This document shows, in pieces, positions 22,885 to 31,088 of a DNA stretch of 35,410 bases. The DNA comes from CAZOWW01 sp964583765. GTDB lineage: Bacteria; Actinomycetota; Actinomycetes; Actinomycetales; Kineosporiaceae. The number at the start of each line of letters is the position of its first letter. Position 1 is the first letter of the stretch. The position numbers were made by a program, and so were the translations under genes. The stretch is from contig CAZOWW010000056.1 in assembly GCA_964583765.1 (NCBI GenBank), forward strand, positions 1-35,410. Direction: 5' to 3'. The notes below the pieces were generated by a model, which had not been told where the DNA came from, did no database searches, and saw only the letters and a program-made list of their open reading frames with translations.

Positions 22885-25800
22885 TCAGCCGGCCGAGTCG
22901 CCTGACACGGCACGGACGAGATCGCCGGTGACCCGGCCCGGGTCGTCGTACCAGTCCTTGGTGAGCACGTGCCGGACCTGCCACCCGGCCGCCCGGAGGA
23001 CCGCGGGGTGGCTGAGTACCCGCTCGTCGATGGTCTCGGCGTCGGCCCGCTCCGCGGTGTCGATGAGCACGGCGATCCGGTGCTTCTCCTCGTCCGGACG
23101 GCGCAGGGCGAGATCGGCCCGGAACGAGGAGTGGCCGACCTGATGGGCCACGACGACCCCCCGCGCCTGCAGGGCCGCCGCGAGCTGGCGGGCCACCGGC
23201 CCGACCGGCCTGCCGGATCCGTCGATCATTCCGGGGGCGCCCTCGCCGCCGGTCCCTGCCCCGGGTCCGGACTCCGCGGCGGTCACCGGGCGACGGCGCG
23301 TGGTCTCGAAGCCGGTCAACACCGCCTGCGCGGCCTCGTCGTCCCCACCGGAGACGGCGTGCGCGTAGCGGAGGAAGCGGCGCAGGGTGCTCGCCCCGTC
23401 GTTGTAGACGTTGGTGATCGTGCTCCCGTCGATCGTGCTGATCAGGGCGAGGTGGGCGCGGGCCCGGCTGAAGATGACGTTGAGTCGCTTCTCGCCGCCC
23501 CGCTGGTTGATGGGACCGAAGTTCATCAACATCCGGCCGTCGGGCCCGGGCGCGTAGCAGACGCTCACCACGATCACGTCGCGCTCGTCCCCCTGGACGT
23601 TCTCGAGGTTCTTCACGAACAGGCCCACGAACCGGTCGTCCTGCTCCCGGGCGAGCTCGGCCTCGTAGCGCCGGGCGAATGCGGGATCCTCGTCGGCGAG
23701 CCGCTCCAGTGCCTGTTCGACGGCGGACTGCTGGGCCTCGGAGAAGGCGACGATCCCGATCGTCGGCGAGGGCCGGCCGGACGCGGACTCGGACCCGCTC
23801 AGCAGCAGGCCGCGGATCAGTGCCGCGATGTAGGCGGCCTCGCCGAGGTTGCGTCGCCGTCGGTAGACCGCACCCTGCATCCGGTGGACGCTGATGCTGC
23901 GTTCCAGCAGGGCCGCAACTCCCCGGGTGACGTCGTCCGCGGCGATCGCCGTCGCCTCGCCACCGGCCTGATCGGCGGCCCCGACGTCGACGAGCACCGG
24001 CGCCCGCCCCGGCCGGCTGATCGCGCGGTCCGGCACGGTCGCCAGCTTGCCCCCGTAGAAGGCCGCATTGCTGAAGCCGATCAACGCCTCGAACTGGCTC
24101 CGGTAGTGCCAGGTCAGCATCGTCGAGGGAAGTCGCCCGGCACTCTGGGCGAGGAAGCTGTCGCCGTCGAGCACCACGCCGATCTCGACGGCGTCGTCGC
24201 CCGGCTCGTCGCCAGGGTGCCGGTGGGGTCTCTCGACGCCGGAGTCCCCGCCCTGTTCGCCAACCTGTGCGGCACTGCCTGCCCGGGCCGCGCCACCCGC
24301 CCGTGCCTCCTCGCCGCCCCGGGTGTTGAAGAACGTCGTCGGGGGGAGCTGCATGTGGTCGCCCACGACGATCACTTGGCGGGCCCGGTGCATGGGCGGG
24401 ACCGCTTCCTCCAGCGGGATCTGGCTCGCCTCGTCGTAGATGACCACGTCGAACAGCGAATCGTCGAGCGGCAGCGTGTCCGAGACCGAGGTCGGGCTCA
24501 TCAGCCAGATCGGCCGCAGCGCCGCCACGACCGTGCCCGGGGCCTCGGACGCCAGCTCCCGGATCGAGCGGTACCGCATCACCTTGCCGAACTCGTGCTC
24601 CAGCAGCCGACGTCCGGCGCTCCAGTCCTTCTTCCGCTCCCGCTCGGCCGGCGTCATCCCGGTGACGCTGCGCTCGGAGTGGGCGACGCCGTGCACGAAA
24701 CGCTCCCGGACCCGGGCGACCACGAGCGCCGCATTGCCGGCGTAGAACCGGGGCAGCAGTTCCTGCACCCGCTGGACGGCGTCGGCGAGGTCGGAACCGT
24801 CGAAGCCACCGAGGGCCGGAACGCGTGCCCGGACGTCGTCCAGCGCGGCGGCGGCGACGGCGAACTCCAGCTGGTCCGGGGTCGCGTCGAGCCTGCGGAC
24901 GGCGTGCGCGACCACGGGGTGTTCCTGCAGGGACCGCAGCGCCGGGGCGAGTGCCCGCAGGAGCCGGGCGGCGTCCGGGTCGGCCAGCTCGGTGAGAATC
25001 CCGGCGAGCTCGGCGAGCGGCTGGTCGTCGATGTCGGCGAGCAGTCCCTCGAGCCGTGCGCGCAGGGTGGCCACCAGGTCGACGGCCTCGGTCAGACCGG
25101 TCGCCAGCGCGGTGCCCTCACCCCGGGCGAGTGCTTCCAGCACGGCGTGGACGGCCGGGTCGTCGTCGCGCCGGATCCGGCCGAGATGTTCCTCGATCCC
25201 GGCCGGGTCGGGACTGCCCCAGCTGAGCCGGGCGTGCTCCGTGAGCGCGGCGACCTCGGCCTCGGCGTCGTGGCGGGCCAGGAGAAGTTCCAGGGCCCGC
25301 GTCACGGAGACCGGAACGGCGCGTGCGGAATCAGCGAACCGATCCCTGGTGGTCGCCCTTACGTGGCGCCAGTGCCGGTCGAACAGTCGCAGCGGTGACG
25401 TCTCCCGCCTGCGGGCGATCTCGAGCGCGGCGCGCGTGTCCGCCTCGTCGAGCGGGTCGTGCCAGCCGCTCGCGGCGGCCTGCGCCGTCCGGGCAGCGGC
25501 GTGAGCGGCGAGCAGGGCGGCGCCATCGGCGTGCAGGGCGTCCGCCGCCCGGCTGCCCGGCCGGAGCGCCTCGGCCCGGCCGGTGCGGGCGAGGGGCAGG
25601 GCGAGCCGACCGAGTGCGGTGATGGTCTCGGCGGCAGCAAGGGCCAGTCCGGGCGATCCTGATCCCGCCGACTCCCGAACAGGCGAGCCGGCGGCGGCGT
25701 CCACCGCTTCCAGCGCGGCGATCACGTCGTGGACAGCCCGGCCGGCCTCCTCGGCGCGGGCCGCGATCTCCGCGTCCGGGCGTTGCGTGGCCACGACAGC

Positions 25801-25923
25801 CGGCGCGAGGAAGCGGGCCGGGTGCCGCGCGAGCACGGGGTCGCGGCCGTGCCGGATGAGCGCGGTGGCGATGCGGTCGAGTTCGGCGGAGGCCGCCCAC
25901 CAGGCCGCCGGGGTGGGCAGCAT
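22885..25923 (-). CDS. Giant helicase, C-terminal part with Vsr/MTES_1575-like nuclease
   Basis: In frame with 26134-28413 and separated only by one stop codon; the frame is open from 26133, and ATG 25923 is merely the first ATG and has no ribosome site. A long helical insertion (first ~400 residues) precedes superfamily 1 helicase motif II, VVIYDEASQIPLEEA (D497 counted from 25923). Then come GDHMQLPPT (motif III), TWHYRSQFEALIGFSN (IV), VQGDERDVIVVSVCYAP (V) and GGEKRLNVIFSRAR (VI). The tail (about 930-1000) has SSFRADLALRRPDEEKHRIA and VLIDTAERAD, then LRAAGWQVRHVLTKDW, a PD-(D/E)XK fold of the Vsr/MTES_1575 kind. A Gly/Ala/Glu-rich insert follows motif III. Relatives include Hhe-type anti-phage helicase-nucleases; no DUF3320 is seen. 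Confidence 0.8.
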   Translation of the reverse strand: MLPTPAAWWAASAELDRIATALIRHGRDPVLARHPARFLAPAVVATQRPDAEIAARAEEAGRAVHDVIAALEAVDAAAGSPVRESAGSGSPGLALAAAETITALGRLALPLARTGRAEALRPGSRAADALHADGAALLAAHAAARTAQAAASGWHDPLDEADTRAALEIARRRETSPLRLFDRHWRHVRATTRDRFADSARAVPVSVTRALELLLARHDAEAEVAALTEHARLSWGSPDPAGIEEHLGRIRRDDDPAVHAVLEALARGEGTALATGLTEAVDLVATLRARLEGLLADIDDQPLAELAGILTELADPDAARLLRALAPALRSLQEHPVVAHAVRRLDATPDQLEFAVAAAALDDVRARVPALGGFDGSDLADAVQRVQELLPRFYAGNAALVVARVRERFVHGVAHSERSVTGMTPAERERKKDWSAGRRLLEHEFGKVMRYRSIRELASEAPGTVVAALRPIWLMSPTSVSDTLPLDDSLFDVVIYDEASQIPLEEAVPPMHRARQVIVVGDHMQLPPTTFFNTRGGEEARAGGAARAGSAAQVGEQGGDSGVERPHRHPGDEPGDDAVEIGVVLDGDSFLAQSAGRLPSTMLTWHYRSQFEALIGFSNAAFYGGKLATVPDRAISRPGRAPVLVDVGAADQAGGEATAIAADDVTRGVAALLERSISVHRMQGAVYRRRRNLGEAAYIAALIRGLLLSGSESASGRPSPTIGIVAFSEAQQSAVEQALERLADEDPAFARRYEAELAREQDDRFVGLFVKNLENVQGDERDVIVVSVCYAPGPDGRMLMNFGPINQRGGEKRLNVIFSRARAHLALISTIDGSTITNVYNDGASTLRRFLRYAHAVSGGDDEAAQAVLTGFETTRRRPVTAAESGPGAGTGGEGAPGMIDGSGRPVGPVARQLAAALQARGVVVAHQVGHSSFRADLALRRPDEEKHRIAVLIDTAERADAETIDERVLSHPAVLRAAGWQVRHVLTKDWYDDPGRVTGDLVRAVSGDSAG

Positions 25924-26133
25924 CCGCCGGACACGGGGAGTCGTCCCCTCGTGCCAGCGCTGCTCACGCAGGTCGACCAGGCGTTCCAGGAGCCGGCGCG
26001 GTGAGATCCCGCTCCCGGTGCCGCCCCCGACTCCTTCCCTCGGGTTGCGCCGGGCTCCTTCCCCTCGGTGTCCGTCGCCTCCCGTCCGACAGCCGGGGTC
26101 GAGATCGTCGATCTCGGTGGCGATGGCGGTATC

Positions 26134-28413
26134 TTAGCCGCGGAGCCGCTCGGTCTCGCGGCGGATCGCCTCGACGACCTCCCCGCGCAGGCGCTCCGCC
26201 TTCGTCACCTCGGGGTCGCCGGACAGCCAGTCCTCGTAGGTGTCCCGCAGGGCCATGACGAAGGACTTCTTGTCCGTCTGCGAGTCGTGGATCAGACAGG
26301 CCAGGTCGTCCAGGCCGTGTTCGCGGAGCCGGGCGTGCACGACATCGATCGCCGCCCGCTTCTGGCAGACGAACAGCACGCGCTTGCCCTCGGCGACGAA
26401 GTCCGCGATCAGGTTCGTGATCGTCTGCGACTTCCCGGTACCCGGAGGGCCCTGGATGACGAGACTCTCGCCGTCCCGCGCCCGCGCGATCGCCGCCACC
26501 TGGGAGGCGTCGGCGGGCACCACGAGGTAGCGGTCCTCCAGGGGCATTCCCGCGCGGCGCCCGGCGTCCAGGGGCCGCGGCTCGAGGGAGAACACCCGGT
26601 CGAAGGGTGCGTTCGTGGCGCCGGTCGCGAGCAGCTCCGTGTAGTCCTGGACCAGGCTCATCGTCCGGTAGTTGAAGTTCGCCAGGGTCAGCGCGCACAG
26701 GTCGAAGTCCCACGAGTAGGGGTTGCCGTCGGCCTGCCGATCCACGACGTAGGTGTCCGCCTCCCGTTCGACGACCGCGGGGGAGCGGGAGACGGGGGAC
26801 TCGACGATCTCGGGGGCGCGGGGCGTCGAGGTCTCACCGAGATCCAGACCCAGCGGCGCCGGGTGGTGGACGACCCGGTCGCTGAAGATCTGCAGACCGA
26901 GCGGGGCGTAGTCGCGGCGACGATAGGAGTGGGCGTAGCTGCGGTGGGCGATGGTGGTCTGGCGGCGGCCGTGCCGACGCTGGAACGCGTCGAGCCGGAC
27001 GAGTGCCCGACGGTGCACCAGCTCGATCTGGGGCCGGTCGACCAGCCGCAACGTGACCGCGGGCTCGCTGGCCGCGATCTGAGCGGCCAGGGCGGCGTGC
27101 ATCTGCTCGACCGACTCGGAGGCCAGGTCGACGAGCTCGGGCAGTTCGATCCCGTAGAGCTGGGCGAACTGCTGGCGCAGGGCGGGGTTGACCTCGGCGA
27201 TGTTGCTCTCGGCCCGCAGGGCGTAGCTGTCCCGGACGCCGCGCTTCTTCGTGAGACTGACCGGCAGGAGGAGCAGCGGCGACGAGATCCGCTCGACCCG
27301 GTCGCCCTTGAGGTCGTGCCAGCGCAGGAAAGCGATCACCAGCCGCAGTTGCGCGCGGCCGTACTCGGCGCGGTCCCGGCGCGCGGACGAGATCAGGGAG
27401 TCGAGGACGGCGCTCGCGTACGGCGCGTCGTCCCAGCGGAGCACCGTGCCCAGGACGAGGGGTCGGAACGCCAGCAGGCGCTTGGCGACCGCGGGTCGCC
27501 AGGTGAGGATCTGGTCCGCCCGGATGTTGCGGACATCGAGCAGCAGCGGGACCGAGGCCTCGGTGAGGTCCAGCGACTGCTGGGTGGACCGGAAGTACAG
27601 CAGGCGGTTGCGCCGGGAGAGGTCGAAGAGCCGGTCCCGGAGCGTGGTGAGGACCGCACGCGCGACGTCCTCGCGGGCGCGCGCCCCGGCCGACACCTCG
27701 TCGAGGTCGAAGTCCTGGGGCTGGTCCCGGTAGGTGTCCAGGCGTTCGGCCAGCCAGGCGACGTCCTGGGCGCGGCGGCGACGGTCCGGCTCGATCATCT
27801 CGCTCGCGATGCTCGCGATCACCGGGTGCAGGTGCGGGTTCAGGACGAAGAGGTTCCGGCGGTGCGCGGCGAGCCGGTGCACGTCGTCCGGCAGCGCCAG
27901 GTCCAGTCCGCAGGACAGCGCGCAGAGCAACAGGCCGAGGCTCGAGACATCGGTGAGCGGATCGTGGTGGCCGACCAGGTGCTCCCACGTCTGCCAGCCG
28001 GGGACGAGGGTCGGATGCGTGATCGCACCGTCCGCACCCGCAGCGGTGCCGCTCTCGGCGGCCGGCCGCCGTCGGCCCCCGCTCACGACGTCCGTGTGTT
28101 CCTCACCGCGCGCCACGATGTCGACGGCCTCGGAGGCCTCGGGAGTGAGCGCGGCGAGCCGCGCGGGCGCCTGTTGTCCCTGGTCCGCGCCGGTCACGTC
28201 GAGCCGGAGGCGATAACGGTCGTCCATGGTCAGCGCGCCGGTCCCGCGCAGCGGAGCCACCAGTCCCTGGGCGTGCAGGTCGGCGACCTGCCGGAAGACG
28301 GGCAGCAGCGCGGCGATCACGTCGTCGGCGGCCAGGCCACCTCGTTCGCGGGCGAGGTCGACGAGCGTCTGGAAGCCGCCGCTCCCGGGTCGCGGCTCGG
28401 TGGGCACGCTCAT
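26134..28413 (-). CDS. DUF4011-type giant helicase, N-terminal part up to an in-frame TAA
   Basis: This 759-residue part starts at ATG 28413, overlapping the metallopeptidase stop as ATGA. Residues about 10-130 include HAQGLVAPLRGTGALTMDDR, resembling a degenerate kinase-like or sensor module, and WEHLVGHHDPLTDVSSLGLL. The DUF4011-like region begins near 245 (RDRLFDLSRRNRLLYF). Helicase motif Q/I follows, with Walker A GPPGTGKS at 655-662 and motif Ia near 690. TAA at 26134-26136 stops the frame, but the same frame stays open for the next 1,082 codons and continues the same protein, including Walker B. Translation ending here gives a protein without ATP hydrolysis motifs II-VI, so this is a disabled or read-through gene, or a base error (CAA to TAA would explain it). 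Confidence 0.8.
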   Translation of the reverse strand: MSVPTEPRPGSGGFQTLVDLARERGGLAADDVIAALLPVFRQVADLHAQGLVAPLRGTGALTMDDRYRLRLDVTGADQGQQAPARLAALTPEASEAVDIVARGEEHTDVVSGGRRRPAAESGTAAGADGAITHPTLVPGWQTWEHLVGHHDPLTDVSSLGLLLCALSCGLDLALPDDVHRLAAHRRNLFVLNPHLHPVIASIASEMIEPDRRRRAQDVAWLAERLDTYRDQPQDFDLDEVSAGARAREDVARAVLTTLRDRLFDLSRRNRLLYFRSTQQSLDLTEASVPLLLDVRNIRADQILTWRPAVAKRLLAFRPLVLGTVLRWDDAPYASAVLDSLISSARRDRAEYGRAQLRLVIAFLRWHDLKGDRVERISSPLLLLPVSLTKKRGVRDSYALRAESNIAEVNPALRQQFAQLYGIELPELVDLASESVEQMHAALAAQIAASEPAVTLRLVDRPQIELVHRRALVRLDAFQRRHGRRQTTIAHRSYAHSYRRRDYAPLGLQIFSDRVVHHPAPLGLDLGETSTPRAPEIVESPVSRSPAVVEREADTYVVDRQADGNPYSWDFDLCALTLANFNYRTMSLVQDYTELLATGATNAPFDRVFSLEPRPLDAGRRAGMPLEDRYLVVPADASQVAAIARARDGESLVIQGPPGTGKSQTITNLIADFVAEGKRVLFVCQKRAAIDVVHARLREHGLDDLACLIHDSQTDKKSFVMALRDTYEDWLSGDPEVTKAERLRGEVVEAIRRETERLRG

Positions 28414-29633
28414 GAGATCACCGTCGGGGCGAAGAGCGCGTCGAGCGCCGCGACCGTCACGACCCGTTCGAGGCGGGCGATCTTCTCGAAAGCGCCGTCG
28501 AGCCCGAAGAGACGTGCGGTGCCGAGCACAGCACGCAGCGCCTCGTCCTCAAGGTCGGGGTCGACGGTCGCGAAGTCGAGCAGCACGTAGCCCAGGTACC
28601 GGCGGGTCTCCTCGGCCAGGTCCCCGGTCGGCTCAACCGGCTCCGTCCACACCGGCCCGCCTGCTCCCGGTTCGGTCGGTCCGGACGCCGGCCGGGGCCA
28701 GGGCGGTGAGAGGTCGGGGAAGAACCGCCGGGCGTGTGCGAGGACGGCGTCGGTGCACATCCACGGGGTCTCGAGCACGTGGGCGATGAGCCGTCGGGTG
28801 AGCGCTTCGAGCGCGGCACGGTCGGCCAGGTCGAGTCGGTCGATGTCCAGCCCCGGGCACAGCACCACGGTCTCGGCGCGCTCCGGGTCCGGCGGCCCGT
28901 CCAGGGCGACCCCGCCGACTGCCCGGGCAAGTGCCCAGGCGCGGAGCACGGTCTCCGGGTGGGTGCGCCCCTGGGCGCCCCGCAACGGGTCGGCCTCCGC
29001 GGCCTGTGCGAGGTAACTGTCCGGGTCGACGCGGGCCAGGCCGGTCGCGGTCTTGAGCAGGGCCGAGATGCACACGCGCAGGTCGGCGCAGGCACGCAGG
29101 GCACCGCGGTCCGCAAGGAGTTCGGTGGCCAACCGCCATCGGCGGGCGGTCTCCAGATACACGGCGGGCGTGCGGGCGTCCAGGGCGAGGGCGTCCAGGA
29201 GTCGGTCGGCGATGAGATAGCGACCGCCGTCGAGGCGCCACAACAACTGGTGCGTCAGTTCGTGCCCGAGGACGGCGGTCAGCTCCGGCTCGTCGAGCAG
29301 CTCGACCAGGTTGCCGGCCAGCACCACGACCGCCTCGTCCTGGAGGTCGATCAGGGACGCGTTGGCGATCGGCTCGCCCTCCAACTGGTAGACCGTCACC
29401 GGGACGTCGACCCCGAGCGCGGCACTCGCCCGGGAGACCGCGGCGGCGACGACCGGGTGACCGGCGGGATCGAGCCGGTAGGCCCGGCGCAGCAGCTCTG
29501 CATGCACCGGGGCGACGTCACCGACCGGTGTGACGGCAACGGCCTCGGCGAACGCGGCCCACGACGCCGGCTCGAGCCGCGACAGCCGCTCGACGACGTC
29601 GGCGTGGTAGGCGAGCGGCGTGACCGATGCCAT
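28410..29633 (-). CDS. M48-like zinc metallopeptidase, helicase operon
   Basis: This 407-residue protein has the zinc site VLGHELTHQLLW (H124, E125, H128) and a third-ligand motif TELLADRGAL (E172, with D176) as in M48 peptidases. No signal peptide or membrane segment is visible, so it should be cytoplasmic, unlike HtpX. The N-terminal ~110 residues include VTVYQLEGEPIANASLIDLQ, the strand-rich lead-in seen in soluble M48 relatives. ATG 29633 lies behind GGAGGGG; GTG 29654 is an alternative. Its stop overlaps the helicase start by 4 bp, so the two are translationally coupled. A protease coupled to a helicase-nuclease suggests proteolytic activation or a suicide effector, but that is inference. 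Confidence 0.8.
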   Translation of the reverse strand: MASVTPLAYHADVVERLSRLEPASWAAFAEAVAVTPVGDVAPVHAELLRRAYRLDPAGHPVVAAAVSRASAALGVDVPVTVYQLEGEPIANASLIDLQDEAVVVLAGNLVELLDEPELTAVLGHELTHQLLWRLDGGRYLIADRLLDALALDARTPAVYLETARRWRLATELLADRGALRACADLRVCISALLKTATGLARVDPDSYLAQAAEADPLRGAQGRTHPETVLRAWALARAVGGVALDGPPDPERAETVVLCPGLDIDRLDLADRAALEALTRRLIAHVLETPWMCTDAVLAHARRFFPDLSPPWPRPASGPTEPGAGGPVWTEPVEPTGDLAEETRRYLGYVLLDFATVDPDLEDEALRAVLGTARLFGLDGAFEKIARLERVVTVAALDALFAPTVIS

Positions 29634-29663
29634 GATCCCCTCCGCTTCGCTCACCCGTGGAAT

Positions 29664-30743
29664 CTACCGGCGGTCATCCGGGGCAGCAGAGGAGGCCGAG
29701 GGAGGGCGTCGAACCGTGGCGTCCCGGTCGCCGGGTGCCGGACAGTGCCCGCGGAGCACGGCCGCCTTCGCCGGGTCCACCCTCACCTGCTCGTACTGGA
29801 CGAGGAGCGTGCCCGCACAGGGTCCGGCCGACGCGCTCATCAGGTCGTCGTGGAACTGGTCCGTGCTGATCGGCGGCATCGCCGGCAGGGCGTCGACCTG
29901 CACGTAGGCCACGACCGGCTTGCCGGTCACCTGGGCGATGTGCCCGAGGAGATCCCGCTTCCACTGCGGAGGGCGGCGCAGGGCATGGGTGAGGGCCATC
30001 GGCGCGACGAGGTCCACCCCGCGGGACAGCAGCGGGACGTCCTGGCCCAGCCGCCAGCGGATCGCCCCCTGCAGATCCGACTCCCGCCACGGCACGGTGT
30101 TGATCGCCAGGAGCGCTTCGCCGGCCAGGGACCGGATCTCCGCGAGCAGCCGTTGCGCGACCTCGTGGATGCGCCGGCACTTCCAGTCCCCCCACGCCTG
30201 GCGCAGGTGGGACGTCAGACAGGTGGCGGCCGCGACCGGATCGTCCTTCGGCGCCCGGACGGTCCGTGAGGTCTCCTGTTCGAAGCGCTCCAGGCAGCGC
30301 GTGCAGTAACAGCCGTCCTCGATCCGGTCGGGCGAACCGTCCAGGTCGACCTCTTCCCAGAACGCGAACTGACGGATGAAGTCCAGGCTGACCACCGCCG
30401 GGCGCACCCAGGACAACGCGGACCGCAGTTCCTCGACGACCTGCTCGACGGTCTCGTCCCGGCTGGGACAGACCATGTGCAGCCAACTCGCCGTTCCGCG
30501 CCGGCCCCGGCAGGTCACGACGTAGTGATCGGGGTGGGCCGCGAGATGTTGCGGGCGATGGAACACCGGCAGGTTCAACCAGGTCCGCAGCCCCTCGGCC
30601 GCGATCGCTTCGGCCATCCGCCCGTCCGCGAAGAAGTCCGGTCCCAGAACCGCCGTGTCCACGCCCCAGCTGCGGCAGTCCCGCGCGAACGTCGCGGGGT
30701 CGATGGCGGGATCGAAGGCGAGCATTCCCGTGAACGGAGCCAT
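29664..30743 (-). CDS. TIM-barrel glycoside-hydrolase-like protein
   Basis: The 359-residue protein looks like a single (beta/alpha)8 barrel. Features include strands such as DTAVLGPDFF, GLRTWLNLPVFHRPQ, SWLHMVCPSRDETVEQVVEE and AVVSLDFIRQFAFW. A Cys pair, DGCYCTRCLERFEQETSRTV, is typical of bacterial glycoside-hydrolase-like and beta-galactosidase-like barrels, followed by VDLVAPMALTHAL and GKPVVAYVQVDALP. Candidate acids lie at strand ends (D in VVSLDFIR), but no family signature fixes the substrate. No signal peptide is visible. The start ATG 30743 has GGAGGAGG 10 nt upstream. It ends 30 nt before the metallopeptidase start on the same strand, so the three genes may form one operon. Divergent from the sensor/GGDEF gene. 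Confidence 0.65.
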   Translation of the reverse strand: MAPFTGMLAFDPAIDPATFARDCRSWGVDTAVLGPDFFADGRMAEAIAAEGLRTWLNLPVFHRPQHLAAHPDHYVVTCRGRRGTASWLHMVCPSRDETVEQVVEELRSALSWVRPAVVSLDFIRQFAFWEEVDLDGSPDRIEDGCYCTRCLERFEQETSRTVRAPKDDPVAAATCLTSHLRQAWGDWKCRRIHEVAQRLLAEIRSLAGEALLAINTVPWRESDLQGAIRWRLGQDVPLLSRGVDLVAPMALTHALRRPPQWKRDLLGHIAQVTGKPVVAYVQVDALPAMPPISTDQFHDDLMSASAGPCAGTLLVQYEQVRVDPAKAAVLRGHCPAPGDRDATVRRPPSASSAAPDDRR

Positions 30744-31088
30744 ACCGGTGGTTCCTCCTCCGATGCGGGGCCCTGCCCGACTTCCGGGACGGAGCGACGA
30801 CGCCGGGCCTCCGTGGGACCGGTACCGATCATGTGCGTCACGCTAGCGGCGACCCCCGACAGTGCTCACCGGCCCGGGACCGGGGGCGGACCGGGGAACC
30901 GGGGGAGGGTGCAGACCCGGATCGTCGACCTCACCGGGTGCCGGTCGCCCGTCCCGGGCGCGGGCGACGGCCGCCGACCAGCAGCGTCGCCGAGGCGTCA
31001 TCTCAAGTGCGCAGGCGGAGCGGACGAGGACTTCCCGGAACCATGGAAGGACCACGGTCAGCCCACGAGGCCTCTGGGAACGGCGGTC
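30744..31088. other. Divergent control region
   Basis: These 345 bases separate the barrel gene (minus) from the sensor/diguanylate cyclase gene (plus). The ribosome site GGAGGAGG of the barrel gene is at the left end. I see no convincing -35/-10 pair, palindrome or RNA structure. Open frames here extend from the downstream gene but read as noncoding. Confidence 0.45.

Noticed and set aside
22969..25398. Long plus-strand open frame antisense to the helicase C-terminal part
   Set aside because: Low-complexity Arg/Gly/Val/Asp composition with no family, while the minus strand shows all helicase motifs.
26068..28590. 840-codon plus-strand frame antisense to the helicase N-terminal part
   Set aside because: Shadow of the real gene; lacks start-site signals and any recognisable domain.
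30477..31088. Upstream extension of the sensor/GGDEF protein
   Set aside because: Overlaps the divergent barrel gene and its control region and lacks domain character; the sensor fold begins at ATG 31089.
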